DNA of 64,000 nt. Source: Lysinibacillus sp. B2A1. GTDB lineage: Bacteria > Bacillota > Bacilli > Bacillales_A > Planococcaceae. Both the position numbers and the translations under genes were made by a program. Where the stretch lies: the NCBI GenBank assembly GCA_002973635.1, contig CP027224.1:3854501-3918500 (forward strand), given 5' to 3'. Within the stretch, counting starts at the first letter, position 1. Every line of letters begins with the position of its first letter. Below the pieces are notes generated by a model that saw nothing but the letters and a program-made list of their open reading frames with translations, ran no database searches and was not told where the DNA came from. Of the stretch, positions 40,203-50,039 are shown piece by piece.

Positions 40203-43200
40203 ATTGACCAATACTCCCCACTTGAATTGGTGCTAGCAGTATGTCAGCCACACGATGTGCATTATCATCGTCTTCAATACATGTAATGTGATTCCCAGCA
40301 ATCGTTATTTCCTCAAAATGACCAATGCACAGTTCTTTCCAAAACTTCAACGTATCCTGCCTATTGGTAAAAATAAAATCCATATCTTCCTCCGCCACTA
40401 AATAGCGAATATCACCAAAGTATGCCATTGGTCGCACGTTGGACCCTTTAAAGCTGTGTAAATAAATGTTATAGTATCCCTCTAGCATCTCATCTGGAAT
40501 GATTTCACCAGTTTTTAGCTCTATAGCAGCTCGATAATCCTGAAAGCGTTGATTTCTGCTTCGTTGTGATAAATTCTTGATAAAATGGTGCATCTCTTTA
40601 AATTTTTCTACATGTTTAAGCTCCTCAAGACTCGATGCACTTAAACGCTTATTATGTTGATAGAAAATATGCATGATGGCTTCCATTAATTGTTGATTGG
40701 ATGCTCCTTTATAAACATCCTCGACAGTAATATAGAAATTAGTAATAAAGATTAATTCTAGCGCTATGGAATCCTCGATATCATATAAAACCGGTGCACT
40801 ATCAATTAACGTAAAGTCAATTATTTCCACTCCTCTTTCCATCAGCCTTCTAGCCATTTCAAGAGCAATCAAGCCACCCAAGCAATAGCCGATTAATTGA
40901 ACTTGATTCACTTGTTTCGCCATAATTTGTTGTACATAATCATCTGCTAAATGATCAATTAATCTGGCACTATCTATCGCTAAATATTGATCTATATCTT
41001 GAATAGAAATACTAATAACTGTCCCTAAATTTTGCTGTGTTAAATGCTTGTTCAAATATTTAAAGGCATTCATTGTGCCTAATCCTGCATGTACAACAAT
41101 GCGGTATGGTTCACCATGAGAAGAGGATTCCTCCTTTAATAAACCTATTGCTTGGGCATGATTTCGTTCATTTAGTTGTTGTTTTTCCTTTGTTTCTGTC
41201 AATGTATGTTGCATTATTTTTTGTGCAAGCAATTTGATAGTTGGCTCATTTAACAATTGGCGAAGAATAAAATCAAAAGTAATTTCATGATATTGATTTT
41301 CATTCTCAATTAACTTTTTTATCTTCCCTGCTAATTGTGATAAGGATAAGGAATCTGCCCCATAGTCATATAAATTTTTATCTGCCTGAATATGCTCTAT
41401 CTGAAGAACATCTTGCGCAAGATGGATTAGTGCTCCCTCTAATTGAGTAACTACTTCTCCCTGTCGTAGATTCTCTTCAGCCTGACTTTCGTGTACTAGC
41501 TGCTGTACCTGTTTCTTGATTAATTGACGGTCTAATTTATCATTTGCATTGAGTGTAAGCTTCGTTAAAATAAATAATTTGACTGGAACCATATAGGACG
41601 GTAATAGATTTTCAAGATAATCAATAAAATCATGACAATGTACATTTTTTGGAGCATATTCTGCCAATTGAACGACAGCATAAAGATGCTTATTATCTAG
41701 TACGACTACACAGGAAGCGTCTACTTGCTTATGTTTATTTAATAATGATTCAATTTCCCCTAGGTTAATAAGATTTCCCCGTAGCTTCACTTGATTATCA
41801 AGACGTCCGATAAATTCAATTTCTCCATTGTCCATATATCTTCCATAGTCACCAGTTCTATAGAGCCGCTGCTGTTTAATCGTTGTAATAAATCGTTCAT
41901 TTGTCATTTCAGCATTTAGATAGTAGCCTTGTGCAAGACTATCTCCAGCAATATATAGCTCTCCACGAACCCAATTCGGACAATCCTCATTATGTTCATC
42001 TAAAATATAAAAGCGTTGGTTTGCTAACGGATAGCCGTAAGGTATGGACTCTCGTTCAACGTCTTCTTCACTGCAAATATGATAATTAGACCAAATACCC
42101 GCTTCTGTAGCACCTCCTAGCGCAATAATGCTGCTTTCCGGAAACACAGTTGCACATTGTTTAACCATTTTTGGTGGTACCCAATCTCCTGATAATAGTA
42201 TCGTTTTCATGGAATCTATTGTGAATTGCTCCGTTTCATCGGCAGCTAGTAGCATTTTCATTAGTGCTGGCACCGTATTCCATAGTGTTATCCTTTTAGT
42301 TTGTAGATACGATAGCCAATAGTTTGCATCATACATATGACCTTGTTCTGGAAAGACAATCGTGCCACCAGCAGTGAGCAAACCAAAGATGTCATAGACT
42401 GATAGGTCAAAGTTAAGCTTAGATAGAGCAAGCACACGATCATTACTAGTAATACCAAATCGTCTGTTTATATCTGTTATCGTATTCATGGCTGCAGCAT
42501 GGGACATGGCGACACCCTTGGGTTCCCCGGTTGAGCCAGATGTAAAAATAATGTAGGCTAATTCATCGGGATCATTCTTATAAACGTTATAGGAAATGCT
42601 TTCACTTTGCTCTAGCAAATTAGCTGCAATGCATTGTACCTCTAAGCTTTCATAGATTGGCTGAGATTCATCCACTAGGATAGCCTTTACTTGACTTTGA
42701 TCGATTATTTTCTTGATTCGACTAATCGGCTGAGCCTTATCAACTGGCACATAGACTGCTCCTAGTGATAAAATAGCCAGCACACTTGTCACTTGATAGA
42801 TGGATTTGTCAGAAATGATAGCTACCTTATCCCCTTGTTTTAGCTGATGTTTTTGAAGAAGATTTCCTAATGTAAACACCATATCCCTTAATTCAGCGTA
42901 AGAATATTCCTGCTTGCCTTCGATTACTGCGATCTTAGTAGGCTGCTGACTTGCTTGCTCGAAAAAGCCTTGGTGTAACAGCTGTTTTGCTTGGTTTAAA
43001 TAGGTATTATTGACACTAGCTCTTTGTCTTGTTTGTTCATTTGGCAAGTTTACCAAAGCTGCTGATTCCCAGGCTTGATCGTTATGCACTATTTTTAATA
43101 AGGCGGTTTCGAAGGTAGAAAACATATTAGCAATTACGTTGGGAGGAAATACGCCTTTCCTTACATCCCAATTCACACGCAAGCCATTGTCATCATCCAT

Positions 43201-44511
43201 GACCTGACAATCAATAAATACTTGTGGTGTTTGACTAATACCATACTCATTCATTTTTCCGATTAATCCATTGGAATCTATAAGGTTAATGGCACTCGTA
43301 AAGACAAAGGGCATAAATGCATATGCTTGTCCCTTTTGCCTTGTCATCTCTCTCAGTACCTCTACGCCGGAGAAGCTGCTATGGTCTAAATCACGAAACA
43401 TTTGCTGTTGAATCTGACTGACATGATCTATAAATGGCATTTCAGCTCTTCTACAATCAACCTCTGTTAAATTAATAGATGTGAAATCACCAACAATACG
43501 TTGAACATTTGGATGGACGGGTAATCTATTTAAAAGAATTAAATTAATGGTAAAATGCTTGTTTATGCTCCATTTCGCCAGACATTGGCTATATAAGGCG
43601 AGCAAAACACTAGTAGCCGTTTTACCTTTATTAGAAATGGAAGATTTAAATTTATCCCAAACGGCTTCATCTAATTGAATGAAATAGCGTTCAAAGGATT
43701 TTTCATCCTTTAATAATGACAATTTAGGTAATGTTGGTGAAGGTGGAAGCGTTTGAATTCGGTTATGCCAGTAGTCTTTATCCTCTTGATATTTCTTTTG
43801 ATATCTCATCTCCTCCTCTATCTTTACGTACTCTTTAAAGGTGAAATTATTGGCTGGTAATGTAACATCCTCATGAAAATAAAGCTCTTCAAATTCTTTT
43901 AATAGAATCCAAATACTAGCCCAATCCACGATTATAAAATCAAAGGACATATGCATAGTCGTGCCATGCAATCGTTGACTTAATGCAATATCAAAAAGCG
44001 GCCAGCTTTCTGGTGTATAGGTTTTATGCCCCAATTGTTGCCTAATTGCTTGTAGTTGCTCCTTATTCTCGACACCATTTCTCATTAAATCTTCAATGGG
44101 AATTTCAATGTTAGGTATGTCATCCATCACACTTTGATAGCCATTTGGATGAATGGTTGTTCGTAGCATTTCATGCCGCTCTATTAACGTCGTCCATACT
44201 TGTTTAACCTTCTCACAATCTAGATGGTCATATTCAAGCTCCATGTAAATATGGCTGGAAACACCACCATATTCAAAGCTGTCCATACTACCTAGAAGAT
44301 AGGCAGATTGGATAGGGGTTAATGGAAATGTATTAGCTTGCGCTTCTTGCTCCAAAACAGTCATTAACGCCTCTTTGTTCGTTTTCAGAAATGCCATTAC
44401 TTCTTCGGTCATTTGATCCTTACCTGCTTTAAAATGAAGCTTTCCCTGATTTGTCCACAATTCAATTCCTTGTGCCTTTAGTTGTTTTATTTCTTTTTTT
44501 ACATGCATCAT
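40195..44511 (-). CDS. NRPS, docking-Cy-A-PCP-TE (third cysteine and release)
   Basis: 1438 residues from the ATG at 44511 (GGTGAGG at 9 bases; a GTG at 44526 is open). TubC_N-like docking segment (QLKAQGIELWTNQGKLHFKA), Cy domain with D191-x4-D196-xx-S199, A domain with FDLSVYDIFG, LWNTVPALMK, LLSGDW and GGATEAGIWSN (cysteine code), no methyltransferase insert, A10 NANDKLDRQ, PCP with YDYGADSLSLSQL, and a C-terminal thioesterase. The TE nucleophile elbow is GYCLGG, a cysteine (about Cys1210) instead of serine, with Asp in IDSAP and His in GNHIT. It adds the third cysteine and releases the chain by hydrolysis or cyclisation. No ketosynthase or acyltransferase exists here, unlike HMWP1 of yersiniabactin. 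Confidence 0.94.
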   Translation of the reverse strand: MMHVKKEIKQLKAQGIELWTNQGKLHFKAGKDQMTEEVMAFLKTNKEALMTVLEQEAQANTFPLTPIQSAYLLGSMDSFEYGGVSSHIYMELEYDHLDCEKVKQVWTTLIERHEMLRTTIHPNGYQSVMDDIPNIEIPIEDLMRNGVENKEQLQAIRQQLGHKTYTPESWPLFDIALSQRLHGTTMHMSFDFIIVDWASIWILLKEFEELYFHEDVTLPANNFTFKEYVKIEEEMRYQKKYQEDKDYWHNRIQTLPPSPTLPKLSLLKDEKSFERYFIQLDEAVWDKFKSSISNKGKTATSVLLALYSQCLAKWSINKHFTINLILLNRLPVHPNVQRIVGDFTSINLTEVDCRRAEMPFIDHVSQIQQQMFRDLDHSSFSGVEVLREMTRQKGQAYAFMPFVFTSAINLIDSNGLIGKMNEYGISQTPQVFIDCQVMDDDNGLRVNWDVRKGVFPPNVIANMFSTFETALLKIVHNDQAWESAALVNLPNEQTRQRASVNNTYLNQAKQLLHQGFFEQASQQPTKIAVIEGKQEYSYAELRDMVFTLGNLLQKHQLKQGDKVAIISDKSIYQVTSVLAILSLGAVYVPVDKAQPISRIKKIIDQSQVKAILVDESQPIYESLEVQCIAANLLEQSESISYNVYKNDPDELAYIIFTSGSTGEPKGVAMSHAAAMNTITDINRRFGITSNDRVLALSKLNFDLSVYDIFGLLTAGGTIVFPEQGHMYDANYWLSYLQTKRITLWNTVPALMKMLLAADETEQFTIDSMKTILLSGDWVPPKMVKQCATVFPESSIIALGGATEAGIWSNYHICSEEDVERESIPYGYPLANQRFYILDEHNEDCPNWVRGELYIAGDSLAQGYYLNAEMTNERFITTIKQQRLYRTGDYGRYMDNGEIEFIGRLDNQVKLRGNLINLGEIESLLNKHKQVDASCVVVLDNKHLYAVVQLAEYAPKNVHCHDFIDYLENLLPSYMVPVKLFILTKLTLNANDKLDRQLIKKQVQQLVHESQAEENLRQGEVVTQLEGALIHLAQDVLQIEHIQADKNLYDYGADSLSLSQLAGKIKKLIENENQYHEITFDFILRQLLNEPTIKLLAQKIMQHTLTETKEKQQLNERNHAQAIGLLKEESSSHGEPYRIVVHAGLGTMNAFKYLNKHLTQQNLGTVISISIQDIDQYLAIDSARLIDHLADDYVQQIMAKQVNQVQLIGYCLGGLIALEMARRLMERGVEIIDFTLIDSAPVLYDIEDSIALELIFITNFYITVEDVYKGASNQQLMEAIMHIFYQHNKRLSASSLEELKHVEKFKEMHHFIKNLSQRSRNQRFQDYRAAIELKTGEIIPDEMLEGYYNIYLHSFKGSNVRPMAYFGDIRYLVAEEDMDFIFTNRQDTLKFWKELCIGHFEEITIAGNHITCIEDDDNAHRVADILLAPIQVGSIGQYE

Positions 44512-44515
44512 ATTT

Positions 44516-45247
44516 TCATTCCTCACCTTTTTCGCTTAATATGTACTCTCTATGCATTAGATTTGCTCCATGTAGTAACTTAGTATCAATTTTGTTTGTC
44601 AGTCCTTCAATCGTAATACCATCTATGTTAAATTTTTTAGATTCCTTGATTGTTAGCATTACCTTATCGACGAGCAAAGTATTTAATATTTCTGCTGTTT
44701 CATATGGACAGCTAACCGTCATGGAATGTATATATTGAGAGCCATTTAAATGCTTAATTTGCTTTGGCCTCTGGGGTGTATTATAGGCTGAAACGACAAA
44801 AGGTAAATCGCAAGGAGACAGCGAGAAAAAGCCATATGTAACAATTTCCCCTGTCGGTTTCTTTCGTCGGCCATTTAACACTTTTGATGTATGAATACCT
44901 AAATTTTTGATTTCATTTCTCACTAAATGTAAATTCTCTTGCTTTGCAATATCCTCTTCATAGCCTTCTAAAGCAAAATCTATAAGCCCTTCGCGCTGAA
45001 TCATCCATTTCACCCAACGCTCTCTCATTGATCTACCATAGAGAATTCCTAATGGAAATTGTATTGGAGACATAAACCGCTTCATTTCAAATAATTCAAT
45101 AAATGGTCCCTGATCAAACCAGATAAACGCATTTAACGAATTTTTAGGGTTCCTTCCCCATTCAACTTGAAATCCGGCTTTTTCATAATCATGGACTGCC
45201 TTTTTAATATCATGCACCCTACACAGAATATGACTAATTTTTAGCAA
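44516..45247 (-). CDS. VOC/glyoxalase-like protein, first gene of the biosynthetic operon
   Basis: 243 residues from a TTG at 45247 (AAGGTG upstream). N-terminal beta-alpha-beta-beta-beta unit of the vicinal-oxygen-chelate type (LKISHILCRVHDIKKAVHDY, GFQVEWGRNPKNSLNAFIWF, FIELFEM) with His, Glu candidates for a metal site; family resembles Glyoxalase_3-like proteins. The C-terminal half (HSMTVSCPYETAEILNTLLV) may be a second, degenerate VOC unit. Proteins of this fold can be dioxygenases, epimerases or drug/metal-binding resistance proteins. Being the first gene behind the Fur box suggests a role in tailoring or in self-protection; not established. It ends just before the NRPS start. Confidence 0.75.
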   Translation of the reverse strand: MLKISHILCRVHDIKKAVHDYEKAGFQVEWGRNPKNSLNAFIWFDQGPFIELFEMKRFMSPIQFPLGILYGRSMRERWVKWMIQREGLIDFALEGYEEDIAKQENLHLVRNEIKNLGIHTSKVLNGRRKKPTGEIVTYGFFSLSPCDLPFVVSAYNTPQRPKQIKHLNGSQYIHSMTVSCPYETAEILNTLLVDKVMLTIKESKKFNIDGITIEGLTNKIDTKLLHGANLMHREYILSEKGEE

Positions 45248-45299
45248 ATAAATTCAACACCTTTTAAGTAATTTCACTTTCATGAAAGCTAAACTAATT

Positions 45300-45318
45300 G
45301 ATAATGATTATCATTATC
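45300..45318. promoter_or_regulatory. Fur box (leftward operon side)
   Basis: GATAATGATTATCATTATC differs from the 19-bp Fur consensus GATAATGATAATCATTATC at one position. It lies about 53 bases upstream of the leftward VOC-NRPS operon, so the ferric uptake regulator probably represses biosynthesis when iron is plentiful. Confidence 0.9.
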
Positions 45319-45409
45319 GACAACTAACATTGATTCTAAATTATTGTAAAAATAAATACAATAGTCTTTATTGGTTATTTTTGAAAAATTAATTTACCTA
45401 AAATAACAA

Positions 45410-45439
45410 TTGACAATGATTCTCATTTTCAAATATACT
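45410..45439 (+). promoter_or_regulatory. Sigma-A-type promoter overlapping a second Fur box
   Basis: TTGACA (45410-45415), 18-base spacer, TATACT (45434-45439). The spacer region contains GACAATGATTCTCATTTTC (45412-45430), a Fur-box-like sequence covering the -35 element. It serves the rightward transporter operon starting at 45526, so Fur binding would block RNA polymerase directly. Confidence 0.85.
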
Positions 45440-45525
45440 CGACATGAGTATAACCCTAAATATTCCAAAAAAAAAGAAAATAACCTGTTAAAGATTATTT
45501 CTTCATTTCGAAAGGAGCTATTTAC

Positions 45526-46113
45526 ATGACAAAAAATCTCACATTACGCACGGAAGACTTTATGACAGTAGGCATTTATACAAGCATCTATTTTGCCTTA
45601 TTATTTACCATCTCGCTATTAGGGTATATTCCCATTTTCAATGCTATCTTACCTGCTCTAATTGGTATTTTTGGAGGCGTTCCCTTTATTTTATTTTTAG
45701 CAAAAACTGAGAAATTCGGCATGATTACGATGAGTGGTACTATTTGTGGATTAATCATGATGTTAATGGGCGGTAATGGCTTTTATCCCCTTCTTACAGG
45801 TTTAATTTGTGGCTTCATTGCAGATATACTTTTTATAAAGCTAAAATCAAGTACATTTTCTATGTCATTATCCTTTGCTGTGTTTAGTTTATGGACAATT
45901 GGTTTATATCTCCCTATTTATCTTCATCGAACTGCTTATTTTTCTAATATCACTGTTCAATATGGTGCTGAATATGCCAATAAATTAAACAGCTATATTC
46001 CTGATTGGACTTTATTTCTATTTATTGCCATGACATTTGCTACAAGTCTAATAGGAGGCTTGATTGGTACTAAATTATTAACAAAGCACTTCAAGAAATC
46101 GGGGATTGTTTAA
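45526..46113 (+). CDS. ECF transporter S component, MptD/Trep_Strep family
   Basis: 195 residues, about five to six membrane helices (FMTVGIYTSIYFALLFTISL, AILPALIGIFGGVPFILFL, ITMSGTICGLIMMLMGGNGF, LFLFIAMTFATSLIGGLIG). This family (TIGR02185-like) supplies the substrate-binding membrane subunit of energy-coupling-factor importers. Its genes lie next to dedicated T and A subunits, as here. In siderophore loci such S subunits are the likely receptor for the metal chelate or a precursor. ATG after AAAGGAGCTATTTAC. Its stop overlaps the T-subunit ATG by one base. Confidence 0.88.
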   Translation: MTKNLTLRTEDFMTVGIYTSIYFALLFTISLLGYIPIFNAILPALIGIFGGVPFILFLAKTEKFGMITMSGTICGLIMMLMGGNGFYPLLTGLICGFIADILFIKLKSSTFSMSLSFAVFSLWTIGLYLPIYLHRTAYFSNITVQYGAEYANKLNSYIPDWTLFLFIAMTFATSLIGGLIGTKLLTKHFKKSGIV

Positions 46114-46820
46114 TGAAACAACGGATACAAATAGATCCACGTACTAAGCTGCTGTTGACAGTAACTATTAATATCATTACTGTAAGTGCTCCACAAAGTG
46201 GCTGGTTTCTGTACATATTACCGATTCTATGGGGCATTCCCGCTATTTTGCTATTGCTATATCAAAAATACAAAATAGCCTCCTATTATTTGATTTTGCT
46301 ATTGTCCGTGACAACTTTTCAGTATACGATAGCCCCTTATATACATGGCTTATTGTTCTTTCTGTCATTAGGGATTATCTCCATTACTCTAAGATTACTT
46401 CCTGGTATAATGATGGGCTATTTTCTTATATCTACAACATCTATCAGTGAACTTGTGGCAGCTTTGGAAAAACTACATATGCCAAGAGGATTCATTATTG
46501 CACTCTCTGTTATGTTCCGTTTTTTCCCAACGCTAAGCTATGAGTATATTTATATACAGCAGGCAATGGCTTTCCGGGGCTTAACAGGATTTTCAATGCT
46601 GCTACATCCTATAAAAGCAATGGAATATCGCCTTATTCCACTTATGGTATCTGCCTCAAAAATTGGCAATGAATTAACAATGGCATCCTTAACTCGTGGT
46701 TTATCTGCCCCGAATAATAGAACAAATGTCTGTCAGCTTCAGTTTTATCTGCAGGATTTTCTATTGATTACCACTTGTATTGTGGTTTGGCTTATTTTTA
46801 TTTGGGAGGTGTTTTTATGA
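46113..46820 (+). CDS. ECF transporter T component (EcfT/CbiQ family)
   Basis: 235 residues. Hydrophobic N-terminal helices, then the cytoplasmic coupling helices typical of EcfT: LHMPRGFIIALSVMFRFFPT and IQQAMAFRGLTG, and LTMASLTRGLSAP (the A-x-RG motifs that dock on the ATPases). It links the S subunit to the ATPase encoded next. Start ATG at 46113 shares a base with the upstream stop; its TGA overlaps the next ATG (ATGA). Dedicated, group I-style ECF system. Confidence 0.9.
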   Translation: MKQRIQIDPRTKLLLTVTINIITVSAPQSGWFLYILPILWGIPAILLLLYQKYKIASYYLILLLSVTTFQYTIAPYIHGLLFFLSLGIISITLRLLPGIMMGYFLISTTSISELVAALEKLHMPRGFIIALSVMFRFFPTLSYEYIYIQQAMAFRGLTGFSMLLHPIKAMEYRLIPLMVSASKIGNELTMASLTRGLSAPNNRTNVCQLQFYLQDFLLITTCIVVWLIFIWEVFL

Positions 46821-48241
46821 TCCAGCTTCAAAATGTTTCATTCCAATATCAATATCAATCAAAGAAAGCGCTAAATGCTATTGATTTAGAGATTTCAGCT
46901 GGCGAGGTCATTGTGCTCTGTGGAAAATCTGGCTGTGGAAAAACAACGATTACTCGATTATTAAATGGTCTAATCCCTTATTACATTAACGGCAAATTAC
47001 AAGGGACTATTCGGCTGGCCAATCAGGATATTCGAGCAATGGAAATTCACGAAATTTCAAAGCTTACAGGCTCAGTCTTTCAAAATCCTAAGACCCAATT
47101 TTACAATATTGATACAGACAGTGAGCTAGTTTTTACTGTTGAAAACTTTGGCTTGCCCTCTGAGGAAATACTAAATAGAAAAGCTCTGATGGTAGAACAG
47201 CTCAAACTACATACACTTTTACAAAGAAATTTATTCCATCTTTCAGGTGGAGAAAAACAACGAATAGCCTGTGCATCTGTTGCCATCCATGATCCTCCTA
47301 TCATTATTCTGGATGAACCATCCGCAAACTTAGATCAAGATGCAACAGCGCAGCTTGGGGACATGATTGCTTTTTGGAAAAGTCAGGGGAAAACGATTGT
47401 TATTTCTGAACATCGCCTGCATTACTTACAGCATCTTGCAGATCGATTTGTTTTTTTGGAGGACGGGCAAATCAAGCATATTTTTGCCCAAAAGGAGATG
47501 CTCACCATGTCAAATGAAGCACTTTATCAATTAGGGCTTCGAGCGATTCATCTTGAGGAATTGATACCTCTGCAAAATCGTTTGTTGGATCAAGGTGCAC
47601 GTTTTAAATTGGAGACACTCTCTTATTCCAATCATGATTTTCAGCTACAAATTGAAGGGTTTGACCTTCCATTCCCTGCAATTATGGCTATTACTGGTCA
47701 TAATGGTGCTGGCAAATCGACATTCGCTAAATCTCTGACAGGTCTTAATCGAAAAGCCTCCCCTTCCTTTCACATCAATAATGCGAAATTTAGAAAAAAG
47801 CAATGTCTTCAGGCTAGCAGCATTGTTATGCAGGATGTACATCACCAGCTTTTTACAGAAAGTGTGCTGACAGAAATCTTACTCTCTATGCCAGAGCCAA
47901 ATGAAGAGCTAGCATTAGACCTACTGGCTTTACTGGATGCCTCCGAACTAAAAGACGCTCATCCACTGGCATTATCAGGTGGGGAGAAACAGCGAGTAGC
48001 CATTCTTTCTGCGATTGCTGCAGATAAACAATTGATTATTATGGATGAGCCTACGAGTGGACTTGATTATCATCATATGAGGCAATTTGCAAATTGTATG
48101 AATATTTTGCGTGACCAAAATAAACTTGTGTTCATCATCACACATGATCCTGAGATGATTGCACTTTGCTGTGATGGAACCATTGAATTATCGAAAGGCA
48201 TGATTAAGGATATCACAATATTTAACAAACAAAGGGTGTGA
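46817..48241 (+). CDS. ECF transporter duplicated ATPase (A subunits in one chain)
   Basis: 474 residues from the ATG at 46817 (GGGAGGTGTTTTT before it; the frame is open to 46775). Two ABC ATPase domains in one protein. First: GKSGCGKTTITRLL, LSGGEKQRIACASVA, IIILDEPSANLDQD. Second: GHNGAGKSTFAKSL, LSGGEKQRVAILSAI, LIIMDEPTSGLDYH. Both sites are complete, so both can hydrolyse ATP. Fused EcfA-type proteins are common beside MptD-family S subunits. Confidence 0.92.
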   Translation: MIQLQNVSFQYQYQSKKALNAIDLEISAGEVIVLCGKSGCGKTTITRLLNGLIPYYINGKLQGTIRLANQDIRAMEIHEISKLTGSVFQNPKTQFYNIDTDSELVFTVENFGLPSEEILNRKALMVEQLKLHTLLQRNLFHLSGGEKQRIACASVAIHDPPIIILDEPSANLDQDATAQLGDMIAFWKSQGKTIVISEHRLHYLQHLADRFVFLEDGQIKHIFAQKEMLTMSNEALYQLGLRAIHLEELIPLQNRLLDQGARFKLETLSYSNHDFQLQIEGFDLPFPAIMAITGHNGAGKSTFAKSLTGLNRKASPSFHINNAKFRKKQCLQASSIVMQDVHHQLFTESVLTEILLSMPEPNEELALDLLALLDASELKDAHPLALSGGEKQRVAILSAIAADKQLIIMDEPTSGLDYHHMRQFANCMNILRDQNKLVFIITHDPEMIALCCDGTIELSKGMIKDITIFNKQRV

Positions 48242-48242
48242 A

Positions 48243-50039
48243 ATGGTGGAACAGATTGAAAAAAAAGAACATTGGATAAAGTCTATTCTTCAATTTACAG
48301 GGAGCTCTAAAGTACCGCTTGCTTTATCCATCATCTTTGCCATTATGAGTGTCGTAGGCGGGCTAGTTCCATATGTAGCTGTTTATCAAATACTACTACT
48401 TTTAATAGAAGGAACACAAACAATGCAGCGACTTCTGTTTTGGATTACTATAGCAGCTGCTGGGTACATTGCTTTAACAGTGTTTCATGCAATTTCTAGT
48501 TATTTCTCTCACCGTGCTGCCTATCATATTTTGGAGGAAATTCGTCTGCAACTAGCTGAACGATTAGTTAGAGCACCTCTTGGTCATATTTTAAATCAAC
48601 CAGTTGGTAAGATTAAAAATGTCATTATTGATCGTGTGGAAACTTTAGAATTGCCATTGGCACATATTATCCCAGAAGGCATTTCAAATCTCTTACTACC
48701 TATAGGTGTTTTTATCTATATGCTGACGATTGACTATCGACTAGCCCTTGCCTCGCTTATTACAGTTCCAGTTGCATTTATTGTATATGCCTTTATGATG
48801 AGAAATTTCAACACCCAGTATCAGCACTATATGGATGCAAGCAATCATGTAAATAGTGTTATCGTAGAATATGTGGAAGGTATCGAGGTCATTAAAACCT
48901 TTAATCAAACAAATGCTTCCTATGAAAAATTCACGAATGCTATTACAGATTTTAAAAATTTTACAATGCAATGGTTTCGTAGTACATGGCCTTGGATGAC
49001 ATTAGGCAATGCAATTTTACCATCTACCCTTGTCGGCACCCTCCCCATCGGTTTATGGCTATATTATCAGGGTGCTATTAATCCTGCCCAATTAATCATT
49101 TGTCTTATTTTATCTATGGGGCTTATTTATCCACTTATGAAGTTTACTGTTTTTGTCAATGATTTCAAAGCTATTGAATATGCCATTGATGATACAAAAG
49201 CATACTTAAATTTAGAATCCCTTCCTATTACAGAAGAAATTACAGCTCTGGAGCATTATGATATTGCCTTGAATGATATTTCGTTTAGCTATAATGATGA
49301 GCAAAATGTGCTTCATCAACTTTCTTTAACAATTCCTGAAAAAAGCTATACAGCACTTGTGGGTCCTTCTGGAAGTGGAAAATCCACAATTGCCAAGCTT
49401 TTAGCACGTTTTTGGGATGTTACTGATGGTTCCATTACGATTGGACATACCAATATTCAAGATATTCATCCTAATGAGCTGGCTAAAAAGATTAGCTATG
49501 TAGCACAGGATAACTTTTTATTTAAAACTAGTCTTTTGGAAAACATTCGAATGGGAAACCCACAGGCTAGCGATGAGGAAGTCTATCGTGCGGCACGTTT
49601 AGCAAGATGTGATACGTTTATTTCTCGACTAGAGAACGGCTATGACACTGATTCTGGTGAAGCAGGCAACAAGCTTTCTGGTGGTGAAAAGCAGCGTATC
49701 GCCATAGCTCGTGCTATCTTAAAAGACGCTCCAATCATAATACTGGATGAAGCAACAGCCTTTACAGATCCAGAAAATGAAGCAGAAATTCAAAGAGCTT
49801 TTAACGAGTTAGCGAAAGATAAAACGCTCATTGTGATTGCTCATAGATTATCCACGATTAAACATGCAGATCAAATTGTAGTGTTAAAGGATGGCAGTAT
49901 CCATAAAATTGGCACCCATAATGAATTGCTCGCAACGAATGAACTTTATCAAACATTATGGATGGCTCATATTGGTTCAAAAGAACATGGACTCCTCTCT
50001 GATACGAACCCTACTCAGGAGGTATCTTTAAATGATTAA
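48243..50039 (+). CDS. ABC transporter with fused membrane and ATPase domains, YbtP/YbtQ-like (first)
   Basis: 598 residues. Six membrane helices in the N-terminal ABC_membrane domain (about 1-330), then the ATPase with GPSGSGKSTIAKLLARF, Q-loop YVAQDNFLFKTS, LSGGEKQRIAIARAILKDAP and LDEATAFTDPENE. It has the exporter fold, but the YbtPQ and IrtAB pairs with this fold work as siderophore importers, and the paired downstream gene makes a heterodimer likely. It starts 2 bases after the ECF ATPase gene and overlaps the next gene by 8 bases. Confidence 0.92.
   Translation: MVEQIEKKEHWIKSILQFTGSSKVPLALSIIFAIMSVVGGLVPYVAVYQILLLLIEGTQTMQRLLFWITIAAAGYIALTVFHAISSYFSHRAAYHILEEIRLQLAERLVRAPLGHILNQPVGKIKNVIIDRVETLELPLAHIIPEGISNLLLPIGVFIYMLTIDYRLALASLITVPVAFIVYAFMMRNFNTQYQHYMDASNHVNSVIVEYVEGIEVIKTFNQTNASYEKFTNAITDFKNFTMQWFRSTWPWMTLGNAILPSTLVGTLPIGLWLYYQGAINPAQLIICLILSMGLIYPLMKFTVFVNDFKAIEYAIDDTKAYLNLESLPITEEITALEHYDIALNDISFSYNDEQNVLHQLSLTIPEKSYTALVGPSGSGKSTIAKLLARFWDVTDGSITIGHTNIQDIHPNELAKKISYVAQDNFLFKTSLLENIRMGNPQASDEEVYRAARLARCDTFISRLENGYDTDSGEAGNKLSGGEKQRIAIARAILKDAPIIILDEATAFTDPENEAEIQRAFNELAKDKTLIVIAHRLSTIKHADQIVVLKDGSIHKIGTHNELLATNELYQTLWMAHIGSKEHGLLSDTNPTQEVSLND

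Noticed and set aside
40195..44511. Polyketide synthase part as in yersiniabactin HMWP1
   Set aside because: No ketosynthase, acyltransferase or ketoreductase motifs; the protein is docking-Cy-A-PCP-TE only.
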